From Pontibacter pamirensis (GTDB lineage: Bacteria > Bacteroidota > Bacteroidia > Cytophagales > Hymenobacteraceae): 64,000 bases of DNA. Shown here piece after piece: positions 9,865 through 18,610 of this stretch. Each line of letters begins with the position of its first letter. Position 1 is the first letter of the stretch. The stretch spans positions 62,001 to 126,000 of the forward strand of contig NZ_SSNI01000003.1 in the NCBI RefSeq assembly GCF_010015475.1, given 5' to 3'. The notes under the pieces are model-generated. The model was not told where the DNA came from, did not search any database, and saw nothing but the letters and a program-made list of their open reading frames with translations. A program made the translations under genes and the position numbers.

Positions 9865-11010
9865 ATGAAGAAAATCAAAGTTGGTGTCGTAGGCACGGGC
9901 TTTATAGGCCCCGCTCATATAGAAGCCCTTCGGCGGCTCCCAAACGTAGAAGTAGCCGCGCTTTGTGAGTTAACCGAGGATATGGCCAAAGAAAAGGCTG
10001 CCGGACTCGGTATTGAGCGCTCCTATACTTTCGAGAACCTGTTGAAACAGGACGATATTACAAGCATTCATATCTGCACCCCTAATTTCCTGCATTATTC
10101 TCAATCAAAGGAGGCTTTAAAGGCAGGCAAGCACGTGGTGTGCGAAAAACCGCTAGCCAAAAATTTAGAAGAGGCGGAAGAACTTGTACGTATAGCCGCC
10201 GAATCCGGTTTAGTAAACGCCGTACACTTTAACCTGAGATACTACCCGCTGGTGCGTCAGATGAAAACCATGCGTGAGAAAGGAGAACTGGGTGATATTT
10301 ATTCTTTTATTGGTTCCTATCTGCAGGATTGGTTGTTCTATAACACGGATTATAACTGGCGCTTAGAACCCGACAAGTCCGGTGACTCCCGCGCAATAGC
10401 CGACATCGGTTCGCACCTGATGGACGTACTCGAATACATTACAGGCCTTAAAACCACTTCGGTGATGGCTGACTTTAACACCATCCACAAAACCCGCAAG
10501 AAGCCCCTGAAGCCTGTTGAAACTTACTCAGGCAAGTTGCTCACTCCTGAGGATTATGCTGATATGGATATCACCACCGAAGACCACGCCAACGTTTTAC
10601 TTCGCTTCGATAATGGGAATAGCGGCGTTATTACCGTGTCGCAGGTATCGGCTGGCCGTAAAAACCAAATGAAGCTGGAGATTTCTGGTTCCAAACAAAC
10701 GTTTGCTTGGAATTCGGAGTCGCCCAACGAGATGTGGGTGGGCAACCGCGACGGCGCAAACCAGGTACTCCTGCGCGACCCGTCGCTGGTGCACCCGGAA
10801 GTGCGCTCGCTTATCACCTTTCCTGGTGGCCACAATGAAGGATTCCCGGATACCTCGAAACAAATGTTCAAAGAAGTGTATGCTGCTATCGAGCAGGGCA
10901 GGCAGCCCGAAAACCCTACCTTCCCAACATTTGCAGACGGTTACCGCGAGCTCCTAATCTGTGAGCGGATTCTAGAATCGAATCGCAAGCGAGGTTGGGT
11001 AGCAGTTTAG
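9865..11010 (+). CDS. Gfo/Idh/MocA-family NAD(P)-dependent oxidoreductase
   Basis: Oxidises or reduces a sugar or inositol-type substrate with NAD(P). The 381-residue protein starts with the Rossmann fingerprint GVVGTGFIGPAH (about 7-18), has the family signature CEKPLAKN (93-100; EKP at 94-96) and the substrate-site segment DIGSHLMDV with Asp180 and His184, the usual catalytic pair. There is no signal sequence or Tat motif, so it is cytoplasmic, unlike many related Bacteroidota oxidoreductases. It is monocistronic, closed by a strong terminator. Given the TIM-barrel isomerases and sugar dehydrogenases elsewhere in the window, a role in oxidised-sugar catabolism is plausible. Confidence 0.93.
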   Translation: MKKIKVGVVGTGFIGPAHIEALRRLPNVEVAALCELTEDMAKEKAAGLGIERSYTFENLLKQDDITSIHICTPNFLHYSQSKEALKAGKHVVCEKPLAKNLEEAEELVRIAAESGLVNAVHFNLRYYPLVRQMKTMREKGELGDIYSFIGSYLQDWLFYNTDYNWRLEPDKSGDSRAIADIGSHLMDVLEYITGLKTTSVMADFNTIHKTRKKPLKPVETYSGKLLTPEDYADMDITTEDHANVLLRFDNGNSGVITVSQVSAGRKNQMKLEISGSKQTFAWNSESPNEMWVGNRDGANQVLLRDPSLVHPEVRSLITFPGGHNEGFPDTSKQMFKEVYAAIEQGRQPENPTFPTFADGYRELLICERILESNRKRGWVAV

Positions 11011-11038
11011 TACAAGAATCTTAATTGCTGAAAATGAT

Positions 11039-11067
11039 AAGAGGGTATCCATTCTGGGTACCCTCTT
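11039..11067 (+). terminator. Intrinsic terminator after the Gfo/Idh/MocA gene
   Basis: Stem AAGAGGGTA (11039-11047) with TACCCTCTT (11059-11067), extended inward by three further pairs, loop of five, followed by a short T run. It starts 28 bp after the stop codon. Confidence 0.8.
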
Positions 11068-11542
11068 TAGTTAGCCGCTCATGCCTCTTCCGGAACTAGC
11101 TCTATTGGGCCTTGCAATGTTTTTTGCATGTTATACCGCTTCTCTTGGACTGTGTGTCATGGCTTCTCAAGTAATTTTTGAGCTAAGAGCTTCTGAGAAT
11201 GAGGTTTTCTAAGCTGCCGTTGAGATGGCTTATCCAGCTGCAGCTAACCTATAGTTGCAATGTTTCTCTCTGAGCTCTCAAGGCCGAGAGGCCTCGTCTT
11301 CGGGCATCGCGCTGTGTATATTTCCTGCCTATCGGCTGCCACTAGCGTGGCACCGGAAATTTACAAGGCGCTCAACCCAAAGACTGGAAACACATTCACT
11401 CCGTGCTGAAGAATAGAAAATATGATAAATTTTCTAAAAGGAGCTTCTTCTCAATTGGTATTACAGCATTCCACAGTGTCAGCTTATTGAAAGGTACAGG
11501 AAAAAATCAAGCAGTTTTCTTCATCCGTTCATGTTCAACAGT
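11068..11542. other. Intergenic stretch with a structured element
   Basis: 475 bp without a supported gene. It holds the palindromic element described separately (11280-11391). The rest gave no signal. Confidence 0.4.
11280..11391. repeat. Nested inverted-repeat element, possible short interspersed repeat
   Basis: An AGGCC...AGGCCT stretch at 11281-11294 is followed by imperfect outer arms (11309-11325 and 11375-11391, about 13 of 17 positions pairing) that enclose a perfect inner hairpin TGCCAC-TAGC-GTGGCA (11357-11372). Two-tiered palindromes like this are typical of REP-like repeats or structured RNAs. Only one copy was seen in the window. Confidence 0.4.
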
Positions 11543-12658
11543 TCAGTTAACTTCTTTGTCCAGCACCTTCAATGCTTCTACCAGGCCGTCCTGCCCTATT
11601 CCCCGGTAAACAATGTTGCCCTGTGGGTTAATCAATATGACGGAAGGGAAGGAAGTAACTCTGTAGCTTCGAACGACACCCTTTTTGCTTTCGTCAGACA
11701 TGTCCTGAAAGATTTGCGGCCACGCCATTCCGTGTTTTTCTATCATCCCGCTGAGCTTAGCCCTGTCCTTTTCCTCGTCGTAGGCAATGCCCATGAACTG
11801 CACCTTCTTGCCCTTGTACCTTTCATATGCGGCTTTGGTCTCGGGTATCAGTTTGATGCACGGGCCGCACCATGAGCCCCAGAAATCAAGCAGCACATAC
11901 TGTCCTCTGTAATCAGCAAGCGAAACTGCATTGCCTTTCATATCCTGAACAGTGAAGCCTGGCGCAGGTTTTCCTGCGCTCACAGACGCCTCAAGCTGAG
12001 CTTCTTCCTGAATAGCCTTAACAATGGAGTGTTTCTGCAGTTCCAAACTAAGCGTTACCAGCATCTGTCTTGACTTTTCTTTTCCTAATGACTGCAGGAA
12101 AAGCAGGCTTAAAAAAGAATCAGGATGTTCACTGATGTACTTCTCTGCCCGAAGACGCTCCGCGTCCACAATATCCTGCTGCTGCTTTTCAAATTCCTCC
12201 TTCTTGTCTGGGTTCAGGTTTGGGTCTCGCATACTGCTGGAAAGGGCAATGAGTTTTTGCCTTGCAGGTACAGTAAATTGCTTGTCATAGTTGTTGAACT
12301 CATCTGTTAAGCGTGAACCCGTCACAGATGACTCCCATATTGCCTTACTGTCTCCCTCTATTTGCACATTGTTGTCCAGGATAAACCGTACTCCTCCAGG
12401 CATACTATCAACAGTTACAGAATAAAGACTCAGCTCTTCTGGCTTGTGAGTGAAGGCAAAACTGTCCTTTGCTGCTACAGTAGAGTCCAGCAGCATGTCT
12501 TGGTTATGTGCGTCTCTCACAAAAAGATATACCTTCTTGTTGCCAATACCAGCTATCTTACCCTCGACAGTCAGGTCTTGCCCGAAACAACACAATGGAG
12601 CAAAAACTACCGCCGCTAATAACAGAAGTAGAAAAGTTTTTTGAGAAAGTGTCTTCAT
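11543..12658 (-). CDS. TlpA-family thiol-disulfide oxidoreductase with DUF4369
   Basis: Exported thioredoxin-like protein, 371 residues. It has an N-terminal Sec signal (about 1-26), a beta-rich DUF4369-type domain (about 28-115), a helical linker, and a C-terminal AhpC/TSA-TlpA domain with the redox motif WCGPC (263-267) and a cis-Pro segment SFPSVILI. Expected to act in the periplasm on protein or cytochrome disulfides. A second protein of the same architecture is encoded divergently at 13217, with about 560 bp between. Confidence 0.93.
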   Translation of the reverse strand: MKTLSQKTFLLLLLAAVVFAPLCCFGQDLTVEGKIAGIGNKKVYLFVRDAHNQDMLLDSTVAAKDSFAFTHKPEELSLYSVTVDSMPGGVRFILDNNVQIEGDSKAIWESSVTGSRLTDEFNNYDKQFTVPARQKLIALSSSMRDPNLNPDKKEEFEKQQQDIVDAERLRAEKYISEHPDSFLSLLFLQSLGKEKSRQMLVTLSLELQKHSIVKAIQEEAQLEASVSAGKPAPGFTVQDMKGNAVSLADYRGQYVLLDFWGSWCGPCIKLIPETKAAYERYKGKKVQFMGIAYDEEKDRAKLSGMIEKHGMAWPQIFQDMSDESKKGVVRSYRVTSFPSVILINPQGNIVYRGIGQDGLVEALKVLDKEVN

Positions 12659-13216
12659 AGATTTGTTTGGTTACAGCAAAGCATCTGCTTTACATTTTGA
12701 GAGAAAACAACAGCAAATAAAAAAAGCAATACATCATATGTCGTTTAGCAATTAAAGCCTTATTTATACATGAGAAGAAAGCTATTGAATAATCCAGAGT
12801 TGTTTGGCTTGGGCATGTTCAAGAGCTTCAAGATACTTTCCTTGTTCAGGGAGGTGTCGCGGGGAACACGATGCAGTTTCAGAAAAGAGTACAGAGGAGA
12901 GTTATGTAGTTGTTTTCATATTTTTGATTTTGAATTAAACTTTTATATTAATAATTTATATTATAAATATACTAATTTAACCCATTACGTTGTTTAATAG
13001 TGTATGTATAAAATGCCATGGAAAATAATATAGGCTTATACATCCAGCGTAGAGAAGAACGGGAGCAGCCCAACACCGGATATATTAGCAAATGGTATAC
13101 TTAAGGAATCCTGCCCTGTAGAGTATATAAATTAATTGAGGCAGATAACTCAACTTCGATGGGTATGGAGTTCCCACACCGAAGGCATGGCCAGCCTCCA
13201 TCATAAAACATACATT
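12659..13216. other. Divergent intergenic stretch between two TlpA genes
   Basis: 558 bp, strongly A+T-rich from 12900 to 13010. It must carry both promoters. A 75-codon frame at 12770-12997 has no similarity and runs into A+T-rich DNA, so it was not called. Confidence 0.4.
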
Positions 13217-14341
13217 ATGAAAACATCAGTGAAATTAATAGCCATTTTATTTGTGTTGGCGGCCTGTTCAAGGCAGGAAAAGCCCGATGAAATATTCATT
13301 GGAGGCTTTGTAAAAGTAGTCCCGGATGGAAAGGTATACCTCACTCATGCGCACGACCCTAAAGAAATTTTGGATTCTACTGAAGTTGAAAACGGACACT
13401 TCAAATTTGTGTTAAAGTTTGACGCTTCCTTTGTGCCGTTTCTAGCAAGTATTCATTATCGTGATAGTACATTTACCGAAAACAACATGATAAGAAGAAT
13501 AGCCTTTCTTAATACCTACCAATCAAATGCAGGGACATCTGCTTTTTTTCAGGGAATAGAAAACACCATGATAAAAGAAAACTTAGACATTCCTGAGGAC
13601 CCACGAATCCCCACGTTTCATCATATTACTGGTGGAAAAGACCAGGTGCTGTACCAGAAATTCATGAACAAAGGCTTTGGCAGCCTTGATAATATTGATT
13701 CCGCAAAAAGGTTAGCCAGGCTAAATTATATCAAGAAGACCGTTGAGCAACACCCCGATTCATACTTCTTATTATCTCAAATTTACCAGAACAAAGAAGC
13801 CTATACGCAGGAAGAGCTTAACAGCCTTTTGTCCCTTTTCGATAAAGACGTTCGGGATTCAAGTACCGGGAAGAAGTTCTACAGCTATCTAACCAACAGG
13901 CCATCCCCGAACAAGCCCTATCCCAATCTGCTCCTCACAAACGCTATGAATGAAGAGCAGAGAATCCTGCGCCCAAACGCACGAATGAATTTGTTAGTAT
14001 TCTGGGCCAGTTGGTGCGGACCTTGCCGTCAGGAAATACCCGCTTTAAAAAAAATAAATCATACTTTTAAAGACAAGGGCCTGAACATGGTCAGTATCTC
14101 TATAGACAGAGACAGTAGCAGTTGGCAAAAGGCTTTGGGCCAGGAAAAGATGGACTGGCAACAGTACATTGTCGGGAAAGAACAAATGGAGTCAGTTCAA
14201 CAGCAGTTTAATTTTTCTGCTATTCCATTTGTCGTTTTAACAGACAATTCAGGCATAGAGGTTCTGAAAGTACTTGGCTACAATAAAAACAATATAAAAG
14301 AAATCAATGCGGCTATTCGTAAGAATTTAGCAGGTAAATAG
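13217..14341 (+). CDS. TlpA-family thiol-disulfide oxidoreductase, lipoprotein
   Basis: Start placed at ATG 13217, which begins a lipoprotein signal (MKTSVKLIAILF, lipobox LAAC, Cys17); the open frame extends 27 codons further upstream without a signal. The mature protein has a DUF4369-like beta domain (about 25-110), a helical middle, and a thioredoxin domain with WCGPC (about 266-270) and the cis-Pro segment AIPFVVL. Total length is 374 residues. Membrane anchoring separates it from its soluble paralogue at 11543. It is followed by a 91-bp gap and the dienelactone-hydrolase gene, possibly in the same transcript. Confidence 0.9.
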   Translation: MKTSVKLIAILFVLAACSRQEKPDEIFIGGFVKVVPDGKVYLTHAHDPKEILDSTEVENGHFKFVLKFDASFVPFLASIHYRDSTFTENNMIRRIAFLNTYQSNAGTSAFFQGIENTMIKENLDIPEDPRIPTFHHITGGKDQVLYQKFMNKGFGSLDNIDSAKRLARLNYIKKTVEQHPDSYFLLSQIYQNKEAYTQEELNSLLSLFDKDVRDSSTGKKFYSYLTNRPSPNKPYPNLLLTNAMNEEQRILRPNARMNLLVFWASWCGPCRQEIPALKKINHTFKDKGLNMVSISIDRDSSSWQKALGQEKMDWQQYIVGKEQMESVQQQFNFSAIPFVVLTDNSGIEVLKVLGYNKNNIKEINAAIRKNLAGK

Positions 14342-14432
14342 AAGCTAAAACTCACCTTACTCGAGGTCTCTAGAATACCCTATGAGGTAGAGTCATTCAT
14401 ATATACATAAGATAAAACGTACACAGACGAAC

Positions 14433-15320
14433 ATGGACGAAATCAAAAAAGAAGACATCAAACAAGAAGTGTTTGACCTTTACGATGACTATGCGCACAA
14501 CCGTGTCAACAGGCGCGAATTTGTGCAGAAGCTTTCCACTTATGCAGTGGGAGGACTAACAGTAGCGTCACTGATGAGCTTTCTCATGCCCGATTATAAG
14601 GGCTCCATTCAGGTTAAAGCAGACGACCCACGTTTAAAAACAGAATATATCCGTTATGAGTCTGAAAAAGGTGGAGGAACAATTAAAGCATTGTTGTCGA
14701 TGCCTGCGGATACCCAAAAGAAGCTGGGAGGCATTGTCGTTGTTCATGAAAACCGGGGGTTGAACCCGTATATTGAAGATGTAGCAAGGCGGGCAGCGCT
14801 GGCAGGCTTTATATCAATTGCCCCTGATGCTTTAACGCCATTAGGTGGCTATCCGGGTACTGATGATGAAGGCCGTGCAATGCAAAGTAAACGGGACAGA
14901 AACGAAATGCTGGAAGATTTTATAGCTGCACATGACTATCTGCGTAACCACGAAAATTGTAATGGTAAAGTTGGTGTTGTAGGCTTCTGCTTTGGTGGGT
15001 GGGTTGCAAATATGATGGCAGTACGAGTTCCGGAGTTGGCGGCAGCTGTTCCGTTTTATGGAGGTCAGCCGGCAAGCGAAGATGTTCCTAAAATAGAGGC
15101 TCCCCTCCTCCTGCATTATGCAGAACTGGATACCCGTGTAAATGAGGGTTGGCCAGCGTGTGAAGCTGCTTTAAAAGAGCATGGCAAAGAATATACCGCT
15201 TACATGTATGCTAATACAAACCATGGCTTTCATAACGACACAACACCCCGCTATGACAAAGCAGCGGCAGCACTTGCCTGGCAGCGTACCATTGATTTTT
15301 TCAATGAGCAATTGATGTAA
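14433..15320 (+). CDS. Dienelactone-hydrolase-family protein with Tat-like leader
   Basis: Alpha/beta hydrolase of 295 residues. The catalytic set of the family is visible: nucleophile Cys186 in GFCFGG, Asp233 in ELDTRV, His264 in NTNHGFHND, and Glu106 in VHENRG. The N-terminus has [10 protein letters not shown] followed by a hydrophobic stretch (about 26-54), which reads as a twin-arginine signal, so the enzyme is probably exported folded. Homologues with this leader are common in Bacteroidota and their substrates are mostly unknown. It may be co-transcribed with the TlpA gene upstream. Confidence 0.9.
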   Translation: MDEIKKEDIKQEVFDLYDDYAHNRVNRREFVQKLSTYAVGGLTVASLMSFLMPDYKGSIQVKADDPRLKTEYIRYESEKGGGTIKALLSMPADTQKKLGGIVVVHENRGLNPYIEDVARRAALAGFISIAPDALTPLGGYPGTDDEGRAMQSKRDRNEMLEDFIAAHDYLRNHENCNGKVGVVGFCFGGWVANMMAVRVPELAAAVPFYGGQPASEDVPKIEAPLLLHYAELDTRVNEGWPACEAALKEHGKEYTAYMYANTNHGFHNDTTPRYDKAAAALAWQRTIDFFNEQLM

Positions 15321-15615
15321 CGTTAAAACAATTTTACTCTCCTGATAAAGAAAAGAATTAGACAGGCACTACAATGAGGTACCGCTCCGGAGTGAAAGCA
15401 TTAAAGATGCGCAGAAAATAGAGCACTTAGAGTTAAGTGCAGGTGCACAACAACTAAGACATCAGTATATTTTCTTACCTGATGTTTACCCTCACACCCA
15501 GGAATCCCCTGATGTAGAGTAACAGGTTTCTTCTCCCTATCACCATGGCAGGCTGACACAAGAGAAGTAGGGGAACCAACTTTAATAGCAGGGTTAAAAT
15601 CAGATTTTACTTCCT
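15321..15615. other. Intergenic stretch
   Basis: Just under 300 bp between convergent genes. Nothing was recognised apart from the large inverted repeat that follows. Confidence 0.35.
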
Positions 15616-15686
15616 GCTTGACTAAATTTCACTGTACCAGGTTGTGCCTGTCGGGCGCAACCTGGTACAGTGAAATTTAGTCAAGC
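15616..15686. repeat. 32-bp near-perfect inverted repeat overlapping the CHRD stop codon
   Basis: Arms 15616-15647 and 15655-15686 are exact reverse complements except for one G.T position; the loop is CTGTCGG (15648-15654). The right arm contains the last codons and the TAA of the minus-strand CHRD gene. It could act as a terminator for both convergent genes, though no T run follows either arm. Confidence 0.9.
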
Positions 15687-16156
15687 TGTCCTCTGAGTTC
15701 TCCGGCGGGATAAGTTGTGCTGTGGATGTTTAAATACCACAAGCCATTTAACAGCTGATCTTCCTCAACCTGTGTCAGAGCGCGGGTCTGGCCGGAAACA
15801 CTGCCGGTATAGCTGTCGCTGGTGAGTTGAATGGGTATCACGACGGAAGCGCTTTCAGTGAGTGAGGCGGGGCCGTGGAAATGCATACCGGTTGTTTTAT
15901 CGTCGGCATTGCCCAGTTCCCAGGTAATGTTGTAGGTAATCATTCGAGTATCCAGGTTGTAGACTGCATCCAGTTCACCTTCGCCATCTGTTATAACAGG
16001 GTTAGGCTGCACTTCAGCTTCTCCGGTTAAGGCAATGTCATTGAACCCGACTTCGTTGCTGGGTACGGAGTCATCATCGTCATCGCAGCTGCTGACAAAA
16101 AGCGTCAGGCTAAACAGTACAACTGCCATCATCCAAAAATTCTTTAAGAGTTTCAT
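15677..16156 (-). CDS. CHRD-domain lipoprotein
   Basis: 159-residue lipoprotein. The signal ends at VSSC (about residue 24), followed by an acidic run of five aspartates. The rest is a single CHRD domain (about 35-158), recognised from TGMHFHGPA, the LNGLWYLNIHSTTYPAGELRGQL ending split over its last strands, and the GEAEVQPN start. CHRD domains are of unknown biochemical role; exported bacterial examples are common in Bacteroidota. It lies 105 bp downstream of the sigma factor/barrel pair on the same strand and may belong to that regulon, but no ECF-type promoter copy was found directly before it. Confidence 0.9.
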   Translation of the reverse strand: MKLLKNFWMMAVVLFSLTLFVSSCDDDDDSVPSNEVGFNDIALTGEAEVQPNPVITDGEGELDAVYNLDTRMITYNITWELGNADDKTTGMHFHGPASLTESASVVIPIQLTSDSYTGSVSGQTRALTQVEEDQLLNGLWYLNIHSTTYPAGELRGQLD

Positions 16157-16261
16157 AGCGTTAAAATTTTAAGTGAAATATTTATTTAATTGAAACTATT
16201 GGTAATCTACTAACACTGCAAGCGCTGTGTTTTAATTGGGTGAAAGTTTGGCCAAAGCACT

Positions 16262-17584
16262 TCATTCCTTAAGCCTGATAGTGTAGCCTGCCGTAAAGAA
16301 GACACCCGCACTGGACAGCTTTACATGCCCGGCACCTACACCTTTCAGTGGGACCTTTACAAAAGGCTCGACTCCAACTGAAATAACAGGGGAGATTTTC
16401 CGGGTATAACTCACGGACAGGTTCTGCACGCCGAACAAATGCCTGTACTCGTTTGAATAGGCAACAGACCGGCTGTAGGTGGCATAGTTGTAGGTGTAGT
16501 CTTCCTCCAGCATAATATAGCTGGATACACCTGCCTGTAGGGCAACACTGTTTTTATTCCATTCAAGCACCTGATAGCGTATGTTCAGCGGTATGTCCAG
16601 TACTTTGCAGGTAGCATCTATAGAAGCAGGAAGATAGGAGCTGTTCCAATAGCCTGAAGAAGGAGTATAGTCTTCCGGCTTAGCCCCGTATACTTTATTC
16701 GCCCAGATAACACCTGTCACCAAACTCAACTTGCGGGTCACCGGGACACTGAGCAGCAAGCCAGCATTCGCACTGACAGCATCCGGGGCCTTGAACTTAA
16801 CAGTTGTCAAATCCGGCGCGACAAGTACAGCAATTTGCAGGTTGCTTAAAAAGACCTTCTTGTCTTCAGGCACTTTCCTCTGGCTGCTTTTGTCTGCTCC
16901 CGCATGCGATGCTGGCTGCAGCTGAACGGAATTCTTCACGGCTACAGTAGCAGGCAATGGTGACGGTTCCACTTTTCTGGTGTTTAATAAATGTGTCACA
17001 GCCCCTGTATCCAGCATATTCATACCTGGAGCAGATAGCTGCACCTGCTGTTCTTCAGCTCTGTTTTCCTGTGCTAGTAGCTGTGTTTCTTTTGCTGTGC
17101 TATGCGTAGGAAGGAATGGCCTTGAAGGTGTTAAGTTCTTCATGTTGCTGCTGTTCCCCTCCTTTTTATCCCTAAGCAAATCCTCTCCAAAACGTTCTGC
17201 AGCTGTGCCTGCGTTTTCAGCAATGAATTCTTCCACACGAAGCTTCTGATCCTCCGCTAAACCCTGTTGTTTTTCTTCTGCTGCACCGAGGAGAGGCTGC
17301 TGCGTGTCAATTTTGTTAATATTCTCTGAAACAGCTGCTGTTCTACTTTCAGGTGACAGGACGGGTGCCTGAGCAAGTTTAGAGTCAGCTACCATAATGC
17401 AGGTATAAATTATTAGCATCAGCGGGAAGAAGAGTTTAAACCACCAGGCATACCCATCTCCCACCCTGTCCAGCTTCTCTTCCATCGCCTGCCAGGCTTC
17501 CGGATCGTAAGGCGGATCAAAGCTTTCAAAACTCTTCCTGAACAGGTTGTCGAGTTCTTCGTCAGATATGTTGTTGATGCTCAT
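16262..17584 (-). CDS. Membrane-anchored anti-sigma-like protein with C-terminal outer-membrane-barrel-like domain
   Basis: 440 residues. The first ~45 residues (DEELDNLFRKSFESFDPPYD...AWQAMEEKLD) are an acidic/amphipathic cytoplasmic segment typical of proteins paired with ECF sigma factors in Cytophagales. One membrane helix follows (about 46-66), then a long low-complexity linker, then a beta-rich C-terminal part (about 245-440) resembling an OMP_b-brl domain. The gene overlaps the sigma gene by 23 bp (17562-17584), so translation is coupled. It is most likely the sigma factor's membrane partner. Whether the C-terminal part really inserts in the outer membrane is uncertain, since the protein also has an inner-membrane helix. 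Confidence 0.72.
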   Translation of the reverse strand: MSINNISDEELDNLFRKSFESFDPPYDPEAWQAMEEKLDRVGDGYAWWFKLFFPLMLIIYTCIMVADSKLAQAPVLSPESRTAAVSENINKIDTQQPLLGAAEEKQQGLAEDQKLRVEEFIAENAGTAAERFGEDLLRDKKEGNSSNMKNLTPSRPFLPTHSTAKETQLLAQENRAEEQQVQLSAPGMNMLDTGAVTHLLNTRKVEPSPLPATVAVKNSVQLQPASHAGADKSSQRKVPEDKKVFLSNLQIAVLVAPDLTTVKFKAPDAVSANAGLLLSVPVTRKLSLVTGVIWANKVYGAKPEDYTPSSGYWNSSYLPASIDATCKVLDIPLNIRYQVLEWNKNSVALQAGVSSYIMLEEDYTYNYATYSRSVAYSNEYRHLFGVQNLSVSYTRKISPVISVGVEPFVKVPLKGVGAGHVKLSSAGVFFTAGYTIRLKE

Positions 17585-18140
17585 CTATCCTGCTTACTTT
17601 TAACGCTGCTCTTAAATTAGCTCTTGCCTTTGCCAGGTTCGATTTCGACGTTCCAACTGCTATACCTAGCAAGTCTGCTATTTCTTCATGCGTATAGCCG
17701 TCTATTGCATACAAACTAAAAACAGCCCTGTATGCCGGGGAAAGGGCCTGCACCAGGCCTACCAGGTACTCATAGTTTATTTTCTGCATCACATCATACG
17801 TATCAGCCTCTGGCTCGGCAGCTTCAATGTCCACCAGGTGATAGTGCTTCAGGTTGTGCCGGTAGTTATCTAAAGCAGTGTTTATCATAATGCGCCTGAT
17901 CCATCCTTTGAAAGGCTTTTTCGGATCAAACTGGTGAAGCTTCGTGAAAACTTTAAGAAAGCCATCGTTCAATATGTCTTTGGCTTCTTCGGCATCTTTC
18001 GAATAACGCAAACTGACACTCATAGCATAGCCATAGAAATGCCTGTACAGCTTTCTTTGTGCTTCGCGGTCTCCCTTCAAACAACCCCGAAGCAGAATTT
18101 CCACTTCTTTGCTTACAGTTTCGCTCACTCTTTTATGCAT
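17562..18140 (-). CDS. ECF-type RNA polymerase sigma-70 factor
   Basis: Start set at ATG 18140 (192 residues): the 19 extra codons upstream coincide with a promoter-like sequence that is repeated elsewhere as non-coding DNA. Region 2 is visible in LYRHFYGYAMSVSLRYS, AEEAKDILNDGFLKVF and FKGWIRRIMINTALDNYR; region 4 in LSPAYRAVFSLYAIDGYTHE followed by EIADLLGIAVGTSKSNLAKA. Length and layout are normal for the Cytophagales ECF group that pairs with barrel-type anti-sigma proteins. The predicted promoter overlaps the start so closely that the mRNA may be leaderless. Confidence 0.93.
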   Translation of the reverse strand: MHKRVSETVSKEVEILLRGCLKGDREAQRKLYRHFYGYAMSVSLRYSKDAEEAKDILNDGFLKVFTKLHQFDPKKPFKGWIRRIMINTALDNYRHNLKHYHLVDIEAAEPEADTYDVMQKINYEYLVGLVQALSPAYRAVFSLYAIDGYTHEEIADLLGIAVGTSKSNLAKARANLRAALKVSRIDEHQQHI

Positions 18141-18142
18141 GG

Positions 18143-18178
18143 CGCCCCCATCACGGAATAAATGCTGAAACGGTTGCC
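18143..18178 (-). promoter_or_regulatory. Putative ECF promoter of the sigma gene
   Basis: On the minus strand, GGCAACC (18178-18172), 16-bp spacer, CGTGAT (18155-18150), then GGGGGCGC. The same two boxes at the same spacing occur at 18359-18395 on the plus strand. The transcription start would fall near 18143, three bases before the sigma ATG. This suggests autoregulation. Confidence 0.55.
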
Positions 18179-18358
18179 TCGACTTCAAAAAATTCAAATT
18201 TATTATAGATAAATACGAGAAAAAGAGCGTTAAGCGCTATACTAAGATGCTGATTTGCATAATATTGCTGCATAAACAACCAGCAGGCTCAATGGCTGCC
18301 CTTTCAACTCTACAGAAGGAGGGCGGCTGTTTTTCAGCAGGGAATTATTTGAATGAGA

Positions 18359-18395
18359 GGCAACCATTCCGCTATACTTTCCGTGATGGGGGCGC
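18359..18395 (+). promoter_or_regulatory. Second copy of the putative ECF promoter, facing the sugar dehydrogenase gene
   Basis: GGCAACC (18359-18365), 16-bp spacer, CGTGAT (18382-18387), then GGGGGCGC (18388-18395). It points to the PQQ-type dehydrogenase gene at 18611, giving a leader of about 215 bases. It matches the copy before the sigma gene in both boxes, in spacing and in the first transcribed bases. Confidence 0.5.
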
Positions 18396-18610
18396 AACTG
18401 AATTCCTAATAAGGCTACAGGCTGATGCGGTAGAACTGTCTCTCTTTAATTGCCCATATTGGTACTGCTGATGTTCTGCCCCGCTATTATTAGCTGAGAC
18501 GACAGGTGCGGGATAATCTTTTTATAAGTACCGCACCCGCTCCCCCTTTTCTTCACCCTCCTTTCCCCAGACAGAGGGGCTATTTTTTTCACCATTTAAC
18601 AAACAAAACA

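Noticed and set aside
11403-11609. Plus-strand frame overlapping the 3' end of the TlpA gene
   Set aside because: It is largely the shadow of the TlpA gene, with non-coding DNA upstream.
12770-12997. 75-codon plus-strand frame between the TlpA genes
   Set aside because: No family match, runs into A+T-rich promoter-like DNA, no ribosome site.
13136-13216. 27-codon extension of the lipoprotein-type TlpA gene
   Set aside because: The extension would bury the lipoprotein signal; ATG 13217 is the natural start.
18247-18471. 74-codon plus-strand frame with a RQPF-x3-FRDGGA segment also found in the extended sigma frame
   Set aside because: The similarity is explained by the shared promoter-like DNA, not by protein homology.
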